Shown one piece after another: positions 1 to 8,936 of a DNA stretch of 64,000 bases. Position numbers and translations under genes: made by a program. Positions within the stretch are counted from its first letter, which is position 1. Each line of letters opens with the position of its first letter. The notes under the pieces were generated by a model that did not search any database, was not told the origin of the DNA, and worked only from the letters and a program-made list of their open reading frames with translations. The stretch is from assembly GCF_008704495.1 (NCBI RefSeq), contig NZ_CP023699.1, positions 4,154,001-4,218,000 of the forward strand, read 5' to 3'. This stretch comes from Streptomyces kanamyceticus. Its GTDB lineage: Bacteria > Actinomycetota > Actinomycetes > Streptomycetales > Streptomycetaceae.

Positions 1-57
1 GAGCACCCGCCTCGACCCCCGCTCAACATCCCCAACTCCCCGTCTAAGATGCGGCCC

Positions 58-927
58 ATGAGCTTTGGGCAAGGGGGACCTCAGTGGGGTCCGGGGGGAA
101 CGGGCGGGCCCGGCGGCGGACCCACGCCCGACTGGGCGGCACTCGCCGAAGCCTCCGAGGCGCGCACCCGGCGCCGCAAGTGGCTGCTGATCGGCGGCGG
201 CGCGTTCGCCACGATCGGCATCGCCGCGGCCGTCGCCATCACCGTCGTCTCCGCGAACAGCGACGACAGCTCCGCGTCGAACAAACCGGCCAGCGAGCTG
301 CCCGCGACCGCGGACATCCCCGGTGCGAGCACGGACCCCGAGCCGTCCTTCAAGGAGACCACTCCGCCGCCCCCGCCGGACCCCAAGGACTTCATCTCCA
401 GCGCCAAGAAGGACAAGGCGCCGCTCACCCCCGAGGGCCTCTTCCCCGGCAAGACGTTCACGTCGGGCGAGAAGGTCTACAAGAAGGGCGCGACCGACAG
501 CACCACGAAGTGCTCGGCCATCACGCAGAACGCGCTGGGCTCGGTCCTCGCCAAGAACGACTGCACCCGCCTGATCCGCGCCAGCTACATGAGGAACGGC
601 ATCGCGGTCACGGTCGGCGTCGCCGTCTTCGACACCGCGGCCGACGCCGCCAAGGTCAAGGAGCAGGCGAGCAAGGGCCTGGTCCACTCGCTGCCGGGCA
701 AGGGCATCCCCAACTTCTGCCGCACCGGCGTGTGCCGCGGCACCTATAACGCCTACGGCCGCTACGCGTACTTCACCACCACCGGCTACACCAGCGGCAA
801 GGACGTCACGGACAAGGACCCCAAGGCCTACCCCGTCGGCGACGACCTGGCCAGACTCGCCTTCCAGCGGATCACCCAGCGGGGCGAGGCCCAGGCATCG
901 GCCGCCGCCAACGCCCCGCAGCAGTAG
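58..927 (+). CDS. single-pass exported protein of unknown function
   Basis: Function not recognised. The first ~40 residues are Gly/Pro-rich and end in a basic cluster (RTRRRK). One hydrophobic segment follows at about residues 42-66, so the protein is probably anchored with a large extracytoplasmic C-terminal domain. A Ser/Pro-rich stretch (residues ~67-115) links the anchor to a domain with four cysteines, which could form disulfides outside the cell. The start is uncertain: ATG at 58 gives 289 residues, while ATG at 49 adds three. Neither has a clear Shine-Dalgarno sequence. It converges with truA, whose stop lies 25 bp away. Confidence 0.8.
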   Translation: MSFGQGGPQWGPGGTGGPGGGPTPDWAALAEASEARTRRRKWLLIGGGAFATIGIAAAVAITVVSANSDDSSASNKPASELPATADIPGASTDPEPSFKETTPPPPPDPKDFISSAKKDKAPLTPEGLFPGKTFTSGEKVYKKGATDSTTKCSAITQNALGSVLAKNDCTRLIRASYMRNGIAVTVGVAVFDTAADAAKVKEQASKGLVHSLPGKGIPNFCRTGVCRGTYNAYGRYAYFTTTGYTSGKDVTDKDPKAYPVGDDLARLAFQRITQRGEAQASAAANAPQQ

Positions 928-951
928 CGCAGTCGCGAGCCCGGGCGGGGC

Positions 952-1815
952 TCAGCAGCACCCGGCCCCGGGCAGCGTCCGCTTGTTGCGCGCCTCCTTG
1001 CTGCGCGCGGCGAGCAACTCGTCGGCGGGATAGCCGACTTCCTCAAGAGTGAGCCCGTGCGGCCGCACGACGTGCACCGCGGAGTCCCGCACCCCGGCCG
1101 CGAGCACCTTCGCGGGCCACTCCACGGGCCGGTGCCCGTCCCCCACGAACAGCATGGCGCCGACCAGCGAGCGCACCATGTTGTGGCAGAACGCGTCGGC
1201 CCGCACGGTCGCTTCGAGGATCCCGTCGTCCCGCCGCACCCAGTGCAGTTGCTGCAGCGTACGAATGGTCGTGGCGCCCTCGCGCTTCTTGCAGTACGCC
1301 GCGAAGTCATGCTCCCCGACGAGCCCCTCGGCCGCGGCGTTCATGGCGTCGAGGTCCAACTCCCAGTCGTGCCACAGGACATGACCGCGCAACAGCGGGT
1401 CGACACCGCCCGGGTGGTCGGTCACGCGATAGGCGTAGCGCCGCCACACGGCCGCGAACCGCGCGTTGAACCCGGCGGGGGCCTCGGCCACCTTCCACAC
1501 CCGCACATCGTGCGGAAGCCGTCCCGCGAGCCTGCGCAGCAGCTTGTCGCTGTGCTCGGCCCACACGCTCTCCGGCAGATCGACGTGGGCGACCTGCCCC
1601 CGGGCGTGCACCCCGCTGTCGGTGCGCCCCGCGACGGTCAGCTCGTACGTCTCCTGCGACCGGGTCACGGTCCGCAGCGCGCTCTCGATCTCGCCCTGGA
1701 CGGTCCGCTGGCCCTGCTTCTGCTTGGCCCAGCCGGAGAAGTCCCTGCCGTCGTACGAAAGGTCGAGACGCACCCGCACGAACCCGGGCTCTACTTCATC
1801 ACTCACACCAACCAT
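952..1815 (-). CDS. truA: tRNA pseudouridine synthase A
   Basis: Converts uridines 38-40 of the tRNA anticodon arm to pseudouridine. The 287-residue product is normal for the family. The catalytic motif [16 protein letters not shown] is complete, with the nucleophilic Asp at about residue 66. The N-terminal [14 protein letters not shown] and the later [11 protein letters not shown] are also TruA signatures. It follows rplQ at the downstream end of the rpoA cluster, the usual actinobacterial arrangement. A hairpin at 1841-1870 separates the two genes, so truA is probably expressed partly by read-through. Confidence 0.96.
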   Translation of the reverse strand: MVGVSDEVEPGFVRVRLDLSYDGRDFSGWAKQKQGQRTVQGEIESALRTVTRSQETYELTVAGRTDSGVHARGQVAHVDLPESVWAEHSDKLLRRLAGRLPHDVRVWKVAEAPAGFNARFAAVWRRYAYRVTDHPGGVDPLLRGHVLWHDWELDLDAMNAAAEGLVGEHDFAAYCKKREGATTIRTLQQLHWVRRDDGILEATVRADAFCHNMVRSLVGAMLFVGDGHRPVEWPAKVLAAGVRDSAVHVVRPHGLTLEEVGYPADELLAARSKEARNKRTLPGAGCC

Positions 1816-1840
1816 CCTCTCAGCAGGACCGACATGCGAA

Positions 1841-1870
1841 AGCGGGCCCGCCCCGAAGGGCGGACCCGCT
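1841..1870 (-). terminator. hairpin between rplQ and truA
   Basis: Inverted repeat with 13-base arms (1841-1853 and 1858-1870), one G-U type mismatch and a 4-base loop, starting 19 bp after the rplQ stop. There is no strong T-run, so it is either a weak terminator or an mRNA-stabilising 3' structure for the rpoA operon. Confidence 0.6.
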
Positions 1871-1888
1871 TCACTTCAAGGCAGAGCC

Positions 1889-2383
1889 TCAGGCGTCCTT
1901 GGACTCCTCGGCGGCCTCAACCGGCTTCGCGTCCTCGACGGGCGCGTCGTCCTTCTTGAGGGCGTCTTCCTTGACGGCACGCTTCGTGGCGGCCTCGGCC
2001 TCACCGGTGGCCTCCTGGGCCACGGTCAGGGCCTCCACCAGCTCGATGATCGCCATGGGCGCGTTGTCGCCACGACGGTTACCGATCTTGGTGATGCGGG
2101 TGTAGCCACCCGGGCGGTTCACGTAGCGCGGACCGATCTCCGTGAAGAGCGTGTGCACGATGCTCTTGTCGGTGATGACGGACAGCACCTGGCGGCGGTT
2201 GTGAAGGTCACCCTTCTTCGCCTTGGTGACCAGACGCTCCGCGTACGGGCGCAGGCGACGGGCCTTCGCCTCGGTGGTGGTGATGCGGCCGTACTCGAAG
2301 AGCTGCTTGGCGAGGTTCGCCAGCAGAAGCTTCTCGTGCGCGGCGCTGCCGCCCAGACGGGCACCCTTGGCAGGCTTCGGCAT
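1889..2383 (-). CDS. rplQ: 50S ribosomal protein L17
   Basis: Large-subunit protein near the exit tunnel. The N-terminus ([20 protein letters not shown]) and core ([37 protein letters not shown]) are typical L17. At 164 residues it is longer than E. coli L17 (~127). The extra length is a C-terminal Ala/Glu/Lys-rich tail of about 45 residues, usual for actinobacteria. It is last in the infA-rpmJ-rpsM-rpsK-rpoA-rplQ run. Confidence 0.97.
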   Translation of the reverse strand: MPKPAKGARLGGSAAHEKLLLANLAKQLFEYGRITTTEAKARRLRPYAERLVTKAKKGDLHNRRQVLSVITDKSIVHTLFTEIGPRYVNRPGGYTRITKIGNRRGDNAPMAIIELVEALTVAQEATGEAEAATKRAVKEDALKKDDAPVEDAKPVEAAEESKDA

Positions 2384-2499
2384 GGTGTTTCTCCTTGATG
2401 TCTGCCCCGGCCGTATCAGGTACCGGGGTCAGTGGCACCCGCGCCCCGTAAGGGGCGCGGGGAACTGCGCGACCAGCCAAAAGCCGGTCCGCAGAAAAA

Positions 2500-3522
2500 T
2501 CAGTACTGCTCGGTCTCGACGAAGCCCGCGTCCGCGTCGTCGTCGGCGCCGAAGGCGTCCGCGGCGGCGGTCGGGTCGAAGCCGGGAGGCGAGTCCTTCA
2601 GCGCGAGACCCATGCCGTTCAGCTTCATCTTGACCTCGTCGATCGACTTCGCACCGAAGTTGCGAATGTCGAGCAGGTCCGCCTCGGAGCGGGCCACGAG
2701 CTCACCCACGGAGTGGATGCCCTCGCGCTTGAGGCAGTTGTACGACCGAACGGTGAGCTCGAGCTCCTCGATCGGCAGGGCGAGATCAGCGGCAAGGGCG
2801 GCGTCCGTCGGGGACGGGCCCATGTCGATGCCCTCGGCGTCGATGTTGAGCTCACGGGCCAGACCGAACAGCTCGACCAGGGTCTTACCGGCGGACGCCA
2901 TGGCGTCACGCGGGCGCATGGCCTGCTTGGTCTCGACGTCGACGATCAGCTTGTCGAAGTCGGTGCGCTGCTCGACACGCGTGGCCTCGACCTTGTACGT
3001 GACCTTGAGGACCGGCGAGTAGATCGAGTCGACCGGGATGCGCCCGATCTCCTGACCGACCTGCTTGTTCTGCACGGCGGAGACGTAGCCGCGACCGCGC
3101 TCGACGGTCAGCTCCATCTCCAGCTTGCCCTTGCCGTTCAGCGTGGCGAGGACCAGGTCGGGGTTGTGCACCTCGACACCGGCCGGCGGGGCGATGTCAG
3201 CGGCGGTGACGAGACCGGGACCCTGCTTGCGCAGGTACATCACGACGGGCTCATCGTGCTCGCTGGAAACGACCAGCTGCTTGATGTTGAGGATGAGGTC
3301 GGTGACGTCTTCCTTGACGCCCGGCACGGTGGTGAACTCGTGCAGGACACCGTCGATGCGGATGGACGTGACGGCCGCACCCGGGATCGAGGAGAGAAGG
3401 GTCCGACGCAGGGAGTTGCCGAGGGTGTAACCGAAGCCCGGCTCCAGCGGCTCGATCACGAACCGGGAGCGGAATTCGTCGACGACCTCTTCGGTCAACG
3501 AGGGACGCTGAGCGATCAGCAT
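2500..3522 (-). CDS. rpoA: DNA-directed RNA polymerase alpha subunit
   Basis: Dimerises to nucleate RNA polymerase assembly and contacts UP elements and activators through its C-terminal domain. The 340-residue length is normal for Streptomyces. The N-terminal domain has [20 protein letters not shown], the alpha dimer interface. The C-terminal domain (from about residue 245) has [16 protein letters not shown] and [16 protein letters not shown], the helix-hairpin-helix DNA-contact region. An acidic tail ([15 protein letters not shown]) ends the protein. It sits between rpsK and rplQ as in other actinobacteria. Confidence 0.98.
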   Translation of the reverse strand: MLIAQRPSLTEEVVDEFRSRFVIEPLEPGFGYTLGNSLRRTLLSSIPGAAVTSIRIDGVLHEFTTVPGVKEDVTDLILNIKQLVVSSEHDEPVVMYLRKQGPGLVTAADIAPPAGVEVHNPDLVLATLNGKGKLEMELTVERGRGYVSAVQNKQVGQEIGRIPVDSIYSPVLKVTYKVEATRVEQRTDFDKLIVDVETKQAMRPRDAMASAGKTLVELFGLARELNIDAEGIDMGPSPTDAALAADLALPIEELELTVRSYNCLKREGIHSVGELVARSEADLLDIRNFGAKSIDEVKMKLNGMGLALKDSPPGFDPTAAADAFGADDDADAGFVETEQY

Positions 3523-3652
3523 GAAGTGAATCCTTCAGTCATGGGCACCCACTATTTGATGCCCTTGAGTACTGACAAGGGTACGGGCGATACGGCTCCG
3601 GAGAGCCGTACCGCCCGAAAACCCTCAAACAACCGTTACCGGTCGTCGTGCG

Positions 3653-4057
3653 TCAGACGCGACGGCGCTTGGGCGGACGGCAGCCGTTGTGCGGCGTGGG
3701 CGTCACGTCCTGGATCGAGCCGACCTCAAGGCCGGTCGCCTGGAGCGAACGGATGGCGGTCTCACGACCGGAACCCGGGCCCTTGACGAAGACGTCGACC
3801 TTGCGCATGCCGTGCTCCTGCGCGCGACGGGCAGCCGACTCGGCGGCCATCTGCGCGGCGAACGGCGTGGACTTGCGCGAGCCCTTGAAGCCGACGTGGC
3901 CGGCGGAGGCCCAGGAGATCACGTTGCCGGTCGGGTCCGTGATGGACACGATCGTGTTGTTGAACGTGCTCTTGATGTGCGCGTGGCCGTGAGCGACGTT
4001 CTTCTTTTCCTTGCGGCGCACCTTCTTGGCAGCGCCCTGACGACCCTTGGGGGGCAT
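3653..4057 (-). CDS. rpsK: 30S ribosomal protein S11
   Basis: Small-subunit platform protein near the mRNA exit. The 134-residue product has the S11 core: [20 protein letters not shown], then [18 protein letters not shown], and the basic tail [17 protein letters not shown]. It lies 65 bp downstream of rpsM and 130 bp upstream of rpoA on the same transcript. A strong GGAG-type ribosome-binding site precedes the ATG. Confidence 0.98.
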   Translation of the reverse strand: MPPKGRQGAAKKVRRKEKKNVAHGHAHIKSTFNNTIVSITDPTGNVISWASAGHVGFKGSRKSTPFAAQMAAESAARRAQEHGMRKVDVFVKGPGSGRETAIRSLQATGLEVGSIQDVTPTPHNGCRPPKRRRV

Positions 4058-4122
4058 CTATATCTCCTACGGGAGGTGGTCGGTCCTGCAGCGTCAGCTG
4101 TCGATAGACCGCTGAGCGAGGA

Positions 4123-4503
4123 CTACTTCTTGCCCGGCTTCTTCTTACCGGCGATGGCGCGACGCGGGCCCTTGCGGGTGCGGGCGTTCGTGCTGGTGCG
4201 CTGACCGCGGACCGGCAGACCACGACGGTGACGGAGACCCTGGTAGCAACCGATCTCGACCTTGCGGCGGATGTCGGCCTGGATCTCGCGACGGAGGTCA
4301 CCCTCGGTCTTGATGTTGGCGTCCACGTACTCGCGGATCTTGACGAGGTCTTCCTCGGTCAGATCGCGAACGCGGGTGTTGCGGTCGACCTCGGTGGCGT
4401 CCAGCGTCTGCTGGGCCAGCGTGCGGCCGATGCCGAACACGTAGGTGAGGGCGACCTCGATGCGCTTCTCGCGCGGGAGGTCAACACCTTCAACGCGTGC
4501 CAT
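4123..4503 (-). CDS. rpsM: 30S ribosomal protein S13
   Basis: Head-domain protein forming intersubunit bridges and touching P-site tRNA through its tail. The 126-residue product starts [21 protein letters not shown] and carries [11 protein letters not shown], the helical RNA-binding region, and the C-terminal basic segment [20 protein letters not shown]. The Lys/Gly-rich end (KKKPGKK) is usual. It follows rpmJ after a gap of about 220 bp, the longest spacing in this operon. Confidence 0.98.
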   Translation of the reverse strand: MARVEGVDLPREKRIEVALTYVFGIGRTLAQQTLDATEVDRNTRVRDLTEEDLVKIREYVDANIKTEGDLRREIQADIRRKVEIGCYQGLRHRRGLPVRGQRTSTNARTRKGPRRAIAGKKKPGKK

Positions 4504-4721
4504 TCATGGCTCCTGTTGATTCTTCGGAGGTCTTCAGCAGAACCACTCCCGGTCGCCGTCCCCTCTTACGAGAAGAGAGTCGGTACGTACCGGGTCCTCG
4601 GCCTCCGAGCCGAGGGTGTCGCCCTCCATGACCGGTGGAACACCGGCGGAACTGAAGAGGGACGGGCCCTGCGTATCTACTTACGTGCGTCGCGCGAAAA
4701 TCTGCGAACTGCAGTCGTGCG

Positions 4722-4835
4722 TCAGCCCTGGCGCTGCTTGTGGCGCGGGTTGTCGCAGATAACCATGACCCGGCCGTGACGGCGGATCACCCTGCACTTG
4801 TCGCAGATCTTCTTGACGCTCGGCTTGACCTTCAT
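4722..4835 (-). CDS. rpmJ: 50S ribosomal protein L36
   Basis: A 37-residue protein read directly from the sequence. It begins [20 protein letters not shown] and ends in a NPRHKQRQG tail. The zinc-ribbon ligands are all present (CDKC, then a single Cys and a His), so this is the Cys-containing, zinc-binding form and not the Zn-free paralogue some Streptomyces carry elsewhere. It sits 57 bp downstream of infA, the conserved infA-rpmJ-rpsM order. Confidence 0.96.
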   Translation of the reverse strand: MKVKPSVKKICDKCRVIRRHGRVMVICDNPRHKQRQG

Positions 4836-4892
4836 TGGTGAGGTTCTCCGGGTCAGTGCCACCACCCCGCGCGAGCGGGATGCGGGCAAGAT

Positions 4893-5114
4893 CTACTTGT
4901 ACCGGTAGACGATCCGGCCACGCGTCAGGTCGTACGGAGACAGCTCCACCACGACCCGGTCGTCAGGGAGGATGCGGATGTAGTGCATACGCATCTTGCC
5001 GCTGATGTGTGCCAGGACCTGGTGGCCGTTCTGGAGCTCCACCTTGAACATGGCGTTCGGGAGAGACTCGACGACAGTGCCTTCGATCTCGATGGCACCT
5101 TGCTTCTTGGCCAC
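4893..5114 (-). CDS. infA: translation initiation factor IF-1
   Basis: Single OB-fold factor that binds the ribosomal A site during initiation. The start chosen is GTG at 5114, giving 73 residues beginning (M)[11 protein letters not shown]. It has a GAAGGG ribosome-binding site seven bases upstream and matches the normal family length. A longer in-frame reading upstream has no family match. The core motifs [20 protein letters not shown] and RGRIVYRYK are intact. The upstream region holds two degenerate extra copies of the map 3' end. Confidence 0.97.
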   Translation of the reverse strand: MAKKQGAIEIEGTVVESLPNAMFKVELQNGHQVLAHISGKMRMHYIRILPDDRVVVELSPYDLTRGRIVYRYK

Positions 5115-5194
5115 GCTTCGCCCTTCGAATCGACTACCTTGATCGACTCCGTTTCCCGTATGCAGACACACGGATGCACGAGAGCCGACGCGTC

Positions 5195-5224
5195 AGTCTA
5201 CGTCAGTGCACTCGGAAAGACGAA
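5195..5224 (-). promoter_or_regulatory. possible infA promoter
   Basis: On the minus strand a TAGACT -10-like hexamer (5195-5200) lies 18 bp downstream of TTCGTC (5219-5224). This would start transcription about 75-80 bp before the infA GTG, between infA and the map-derived repeats. The -35 match is weak. Confidence 0.4.
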
Positions 5225-5288
5225 TCGAGGAATTGTGCCCCATCGGCAAGATCCTTAAGCAAGCAGCCACGCCGGTACCGCATGCCTG

Positions 5289-5448
5289 TCAGCCCAACGG
5301 ATCCGGCGCGACGGTAACCCCATACTCCGCCAGCTTCGCCCTGCCGCAGTCGGGGGACGTCAGCACGATCGGACCCTCCTCCGTCAACGCCACCGAGTGC
5401 TCCCAGTGCGAGGACCAGGTGCCGTCCGTCGTGATGACGGTCCAGTCG
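5289..5448 (-). pseudogene. map 3'-end fragment, copy 1 (most diverged)
   Basis: This 160 bp segment reproduces the last ~53 codons of map, including its TGA stop (5289-5291). It differs from copy 2 at nine positions. Eight are synonymous in the map frame, six of them clustered in the last 11 codons, so the encoded C-terminus (AEYGVTVAPDPLG) is unchanged. That pattern is expected of DNA that was once the end of a working map gene. It has no start codon or upstream map sequence and is not expressed as map. Confidence 0.85.
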
Positions 5449-5544
5449 GACCAATTCTCCACGCCCCTCTCGCGGGCTCGGCGCCAGGGCGCCTCACAAG
5501 CTTCGAGCGGCTGCGCCGGACTCCGTCCGCCGGGCGGCTCAGCC

Positions 5545-5704
5545 TCAGCCCAGCGGGTCGGGCGCCACCGTAACCCCGTACTCCGCCAGCTTCGCCCTGC
5601 CGCAGTCCGGGGACGTCAGCACGATCGGACCCTCCTCCGTCAACGCCACCGAGTGCTCCCAGTGCGAGGACCAGGTGCCGTCCGTCGTGATGACCGTCCA
5701 GCCG
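5545..5704 (-). pseudogene. map 3'-end fragment, copy 2
   Basis: A second 160 bp copy of the map C-terminal coding end with its own TGA at 5545-5547. It differs from the functional copy at two positions: one synonymous (GGA versus GGC on the plus strand), and one that turns the Asp preceding the WTVITTDG motif into Gly. It is joined directly to the 96 bp spacer that lies downstream of the intact gene. Confidence 0.85.
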
Positions 5705-5800
5705 GACCAATTCTCCACGCCCCTCTCGCGGGCTCGGCGCCAGGGCGCCTCACAAGCTTCGAGCGGCTGCGCCGGACTCCGTCCGCCGGGCGGCTCAGCC

Positions 5801-6658
5801 TCAGCCCAGCGGGTCGGGCGCCACCGTAACCCCGTACTCCGCCAGCTTCGCCCTGCCGCAGTCCGGGGACGTCAGCACGATCGGCCCCTCCTCCGTCAAC
5901 GCCACCGAGTGCTCCCAGTGCGAGGACCAGGTGCCGTCCGTCGTGATGACCGTCCAGTCGTCCTCCAGGACCTCCGTGCGGGGCGTGCCCAGGGAGACCA
6001 TCGGCTCGATGGCGAGGCAGAAGCCGGGGACCAGCTTGGGGCCCTTGCCGCGGCGGCGTTCCACGTAGTTCAGGAGGTGCGGGTCCATGTGCATCTCGGT
6101 GCCGATGCCGTGGCCGCCGTAGTCCTCGACGATCCCGTACTTGCCGCCGCCGGGCTTCGGCTGGCGGCGGATGTACGTCTCGATGGCACGGGAGATGTCG
6201 ACGAGGCGGTTGCCCTGCTTCATGGCCGCGAGCCCGGCCCACATCGACTCCTCGGTCACCCGGGAGAGCTCGACCAGCTCCGGAGCGTGACCGGTGCCCA
6301 CGAACGCGGTGTAGGCGGCGTCGCCGTGCCAGCCGTCGATGATGGCGCCCGCGTCGATGGAGATGATGTCGCCGTCCTTGAGGACGGTCTTCTCGTCGGG
6401 GATGCCGTGCACGACGACCTCGTTGACCGAGGTGCAGATCGTGGCCGGGAAGCCGCCGTAGCCAAGGAAGTTGGACTTCGCGCCGTGCTCGGCGATCACC
6501 TTGCGCGCGACGTCGTCCAGGTCCTTCGTGGTGGCGCCGGGCACCGCGGCCTCACGCGTCGCGGCGTGGACGGCGGCGACGACAAGGCCCGCCTCACGCA
6601 TCTTCGCGATCTGCTCGGGGGTCTTGATCTGCACCATGGGGCTTCCGCTCTCCGTCAT
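5801..6658 (-). CDS. map: methionine aminopeptidase, type I
   Basis: Removes N-terminal Met from nascent proteins. The 285-residue product carries the five-ligand dinuclear metal site: Asp in ISIDAG, Asp in WHGDAA, His in GGHGIGTEMH, Glu in AIEPMV and Glu in WEHSVALTEEG. The start at 6658 gives MTESGSPMVQIKTPEQ; an internal ATG seven codons later is an alternative. It lies 85 bp downstream of adk in the usual secY-adk-map order. Its last 160 bp are repeated twice more downstream, so the terminator normally found between map and infA is displaced. Confidence 0.97.
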   Translation of the reverse strand: MTESGSPMVQIKTPEQIAKMREAGLVVAAVHAATREAAVPGATTKDLDDVARKVIAEHGAKSNFLGYGGFPATICTSVNEVVVHGIPDEKTVLKDGDIISIDAGAIIDGWHGDAAYTAFVGTGHAPELVELSRVTEESMWAGLAAMKQGNRLVDISRAIETYIRRQPKPGGGKYGIVEDYGGHGIGTEMHMDPHLLNYVERRRGKGPKLVPGFCLAIEPMVSLGTPRTEVLEDDWTVITTDGTWSSHWEHSVALTEEGPIVLTSPDCGRAKLAEYGVTVAPDPLG

Positions 6659-6743
6659 CCGTCAACAAACCGGCTACGTACACAACAGTACGGCCGCGGT
6701 CCCCCAGAGGGCACCGCGGCCGAAACAGCGTACAGCGTACTGA

Positions 6744-7397
6744 CTACTTGTCGCCCTTGAGGGCGTCCATCGCCCGCTTGGTGACCTCGTCCACCTTGCC
6801 GAGCGCGGAGATCGTCACGACCAGACCCTGGGTCCGGTAGTAGTCGATGATCGGCTCGGTCTGCGTGTGGTAGACCTCGAGGCGCTTGCGGACGGTGTCC
6901 TCGCTGTCGTCCTCGCGCTGGTACAGCTCGCCGCCGCAGACGTCACAGACGCCCTCGGTCTTCGGCTTGGAGTACGTCACGTGGAAGACGTGGCTCGAGT
7001 CCTTGCGGCAGATGCGCCGCCCCGCGATCCGCTTGACGACCTCGTCCTCGGGGACCTCCAGGTCCAGGACGGCGTCGAGCTTCACGTCGTCGGCCTTGAG
7101 GGCCACGTCGAGCGCCTCGGCCTGCGACACGTTGCGCGGGAACCCGTCGAGCAGGAAGCCGTTCTCGGCGTCCGACTGCGCCATGCGGTCCTTCGCCATG
7201 CCGATCGTCACCTCGTCCGGCACGAGGTTCCCGGCGTCCATGAACGCCTTCGCCTGCTTGCCGAGCTCCGTGCCCTGGCTGATGTTGGCACGGAAGAGGT
7301 CGCCGGTGGAGATGTGCGGGATCGACAAGTTCTTGGCCAGGAACGCGGCTTGCGTTCCCTTGCCCGCACCGGGCGGCCCGACGAGGACGATTCGCAT
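6744..7397 (-). CDS. adk: adenylate kinase
   Basis: Interconverts AMP + ATP and 2 ADP. The 217-residue long-type enzyme has the P-loop GPPGAGKGT at residues 7-15, the AMP-site DGFPRNVSQAEAL and the LID. The LID holds three Cys (ICRKDSSHVFH, then CDVCGG), close to the zinc-LID pattern of Gram-positives but with one of the usual cysteines replaced, so a His or Asp may complete a zinc site. Its ATG overlaps the secY stop (ATGA at 7395-7399 read on the minus strand), implying translational coupling. Confidence 0.97.
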   Translation of the reverse strand: MRIVLVGPPGAGKGTQAAFLAKNLSIPHISTGDLFRANISQGTELGKQAKAFMDAGNLVPDEVTIGMAKDRMAQSDAENGFLLDGFPRNVSQAEALDVALKADDVKLDAVLDLEVPEDEVVKRIAGRRICRKDSSHVFHVTYSKPKTEGVCDVCGGELYQREDDSEDTVRKRLEVYHTQTEPIIDYYRTQGLVVTISALGKVDEVTKRAMDALKGDK

Positions 7398-8710
7398 CAG
7401 CGGAGGAACCCTTCGTAATTGCGCTGCTGGAGCTGGCTCTCGATCTGCTTCACGGTTTCCAGACCCACACCCACGATGATGAGGATGCTCGTCCCGCCGA
7501 ACGGGAAGTTCTGGTTAGCCCCGAAGCCCACCAACGCCATCGTCGGCACAAGAGCGATCAGGCCCAGATACAGCGAACCCGGCCATGTGATCCGGTTGAG
7601 TACGTAGCTCAGATACTCAGCGGTCGGACGGCCAGCCCGGATGCCCGGGATGAAGCCACCATACTTCTTCATGTTGTCGGCGACTTCCTCGGGGTTGAAG
7701 GAGATCGCGACGTAGAAGAAGGCGAAGAAGACGATCAGAACGAAGTACGTGGCGATGTAAATCGGGTGGTCACCCTTGGTCAGGTTCGCCTCGATCCACG
7801 TCTTCCATCCCGACTGCCCACCCGCGAACTGGGCGACCAGCGCGGGAATGTAGAGCAGTGACGAGGCGAAGATCACAGGGATGATGCCCGCCTGATTGAC
7901 CTTCAGCGGAATGTACGTCGACGTTCCGCCGTAGGACCGGCGGCCGATCATTCGCTTCGCGTACTGGACGGGAATGCGGCGCTGCGCCTGCTCGACGAAG
8001 ACCACCAGACCGACCATGACGAGACCGACCGCGATGACGGTGCCGAACTCGATCCAGCCGCCCGCCAGGTCACCCTGCTGCTTGATGGCCCACAGGGCGC
8101 TCGGGAAGGTGGCGGCGATCGAGATGAACATCAGGATGGACATGCCGTTGCCGATGCCGCGGTCGGTGATGAGCTCACCGAGCCACATGACACAGGCAGT
8201 TCCTGCGGTCATCGTGATGACCATCGTGACGGTGACGAAGATCGACTGGTCAGGCACGATCTCGCTGGCGACCGAACAGCCCTGGAACAGGGTGCCGGTG
8301 CGGGCGGTGGCGACCAGGCCCGTGCCCTGAAGGATCGCGAGCGCGATGGTCAGGTAGCGCGTGTACTGCGTGATCTTCGCCGTGCCGGCCTGGCCCTCCT
8401 TCTTGAGGGCCTCGAGTCGGGGGATCACCACGGTCAGCAGCTGCAGAATGATGCTCGCCGTGATGTACGGCATGATGCCGAGGGCGAAGATCGTGATCTG
8501 CAGCAGCGCGCCACCACTGAACATGTTGACGAGACCGAACAGACCCTGGTTCGAGTTGGCCTGGTCGATGCACTGCTGGACGTTGGTGTAGTCAACTCCC
8601 GGAATCGGTACGTGCGTACCGATTCGGTAGATCACGATGATCCCGAGCGTGAAGAGCAGCTTCTTGCGCAGGTCGGGCGTCTTGAACGCCCGGGCGAACG
8701 CGGTGAGCAC
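7397..8710 (-). CDS. secY: protein translocase subunit SecY
   Basis: Channel-forming subunit of the Sec translocon, with ten predicted membrane spans in 437 residues. Signatures include MLTAFARAFKTPDLRKKLLF at the N-terminus, GIMPYITASIILQLL (the lateral-gate/plug region) and GLIALVPT near the end. The start is GTG at 8710. It precedes adk with a 3-base overlap. The gap upstream (8711-8936) holds two strong hairpins, suggesting expression partly independent of the ribosomal protein genes ahead of it. Confidence 0.98.
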   Translation of the reverse strand: MLTAFARAFKTPDLRKKLLFTLGIIVIYRIGTHVPIPGVDYTNVQQCIDQANSNQGLFGLVNMFSGGALLQITIFALGIMPYITASIILQLLTVVIPRLEALKKEGQAGTAKITQYTRYLTIALAILQGTGLVATARTGTLFQGCSVASEIVPDQSIFVTVTMVITMTAGTACVMWLGELITDRGIGNGMSILMFISIAATFPSALWAIKQQGDLAGGWIEFGTVIAVGLVMVGLVVFVEQAQRRIPVQYAKRMIGRRSYGGTSTYIPLKVNQAGIIPVIFASSLLYIPALVAQFAGGQSGWKTWIEANLTKGDHPIYIATYFVLIVFFAFFYVAISFNPEEVADNMKKYGGFIPGIRAGRPTAEYLSYVLNRITWPGSLYLGLIALVPTMALVGFGANQNFPFGGTSILIIVGVGLETVKQIESQLQQRNYEGFLR

Positions 8711-8782
8711 GGTGCCTCCTGCGACCCCCGCGCGCGTGCGCCAGAGGTGGTGGTCTGAGGTTCGACGAATACGTATCAGTCA

Positions 8783-8809
8783 AGAAAACCGTGCGGGCAG
8801 ACCGCACGG
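8783..8809 (-). terminator. intrinsic terminator-like hairpin upstream of secY
   Basis: On the minus strand an 8 bp perfect stem (CCGTGCGG/CCGCACGG, 8789-8796 and 8802-8809) with a 5-base loop is followed directly by TTTTCTTG. This is the classic form of an intrinsic terminator, placed 73 bp before the secY start. It may act as an attenuator in the secY leader. Confidence 0.65.
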
Positions 8810-8861
8810 AGCTTAGACAGTGCACGCCACCTTACCGGCGACCGTGCCCCCCTTGGAACGA

Positions 8862-8901
8862 CCAACCGGGGATGCCCCTTTTGTGGGGCATCCCCGGTTG
8901 G
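8862..8901 (-). terminator. strong hairpin downstream of rplO
   Basis: Perfect 17 bp inverted repeat (8862-8878 and 8885-8901) with a 6-base T-rich loop, starting 36 bp after the rplO stop. It likely ends most spc-operon transcripts before secY. It is the first of two hairpins in this gap. Confidence 0.75.
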
Positions 8902-8936
8902 GAATCGCTCATGTCATCGACACGTCTGAGGGAATA

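Larger units (their letters stand above)
5289..5960. repeat. 2.6-unit direct tandem repeat, period 256 bp, of map 3' end plus 96 bp linker
   Basis: The map 3' end occurs at 5289-5448, 5545-5704 and 5801-5960, each start exactly 256 bp after the last. The two spacers (5449-5544 and 5705-5800, 96 bp each) are identical to one another. Copies 2 and 3 differ at only two bases, while copy 1 is more diverged. The period is not a multiple of three, so extra copies cannot simply extend the map frame. The spacer contains a GGCGCC inverted repeat. Confidence 0.92.
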
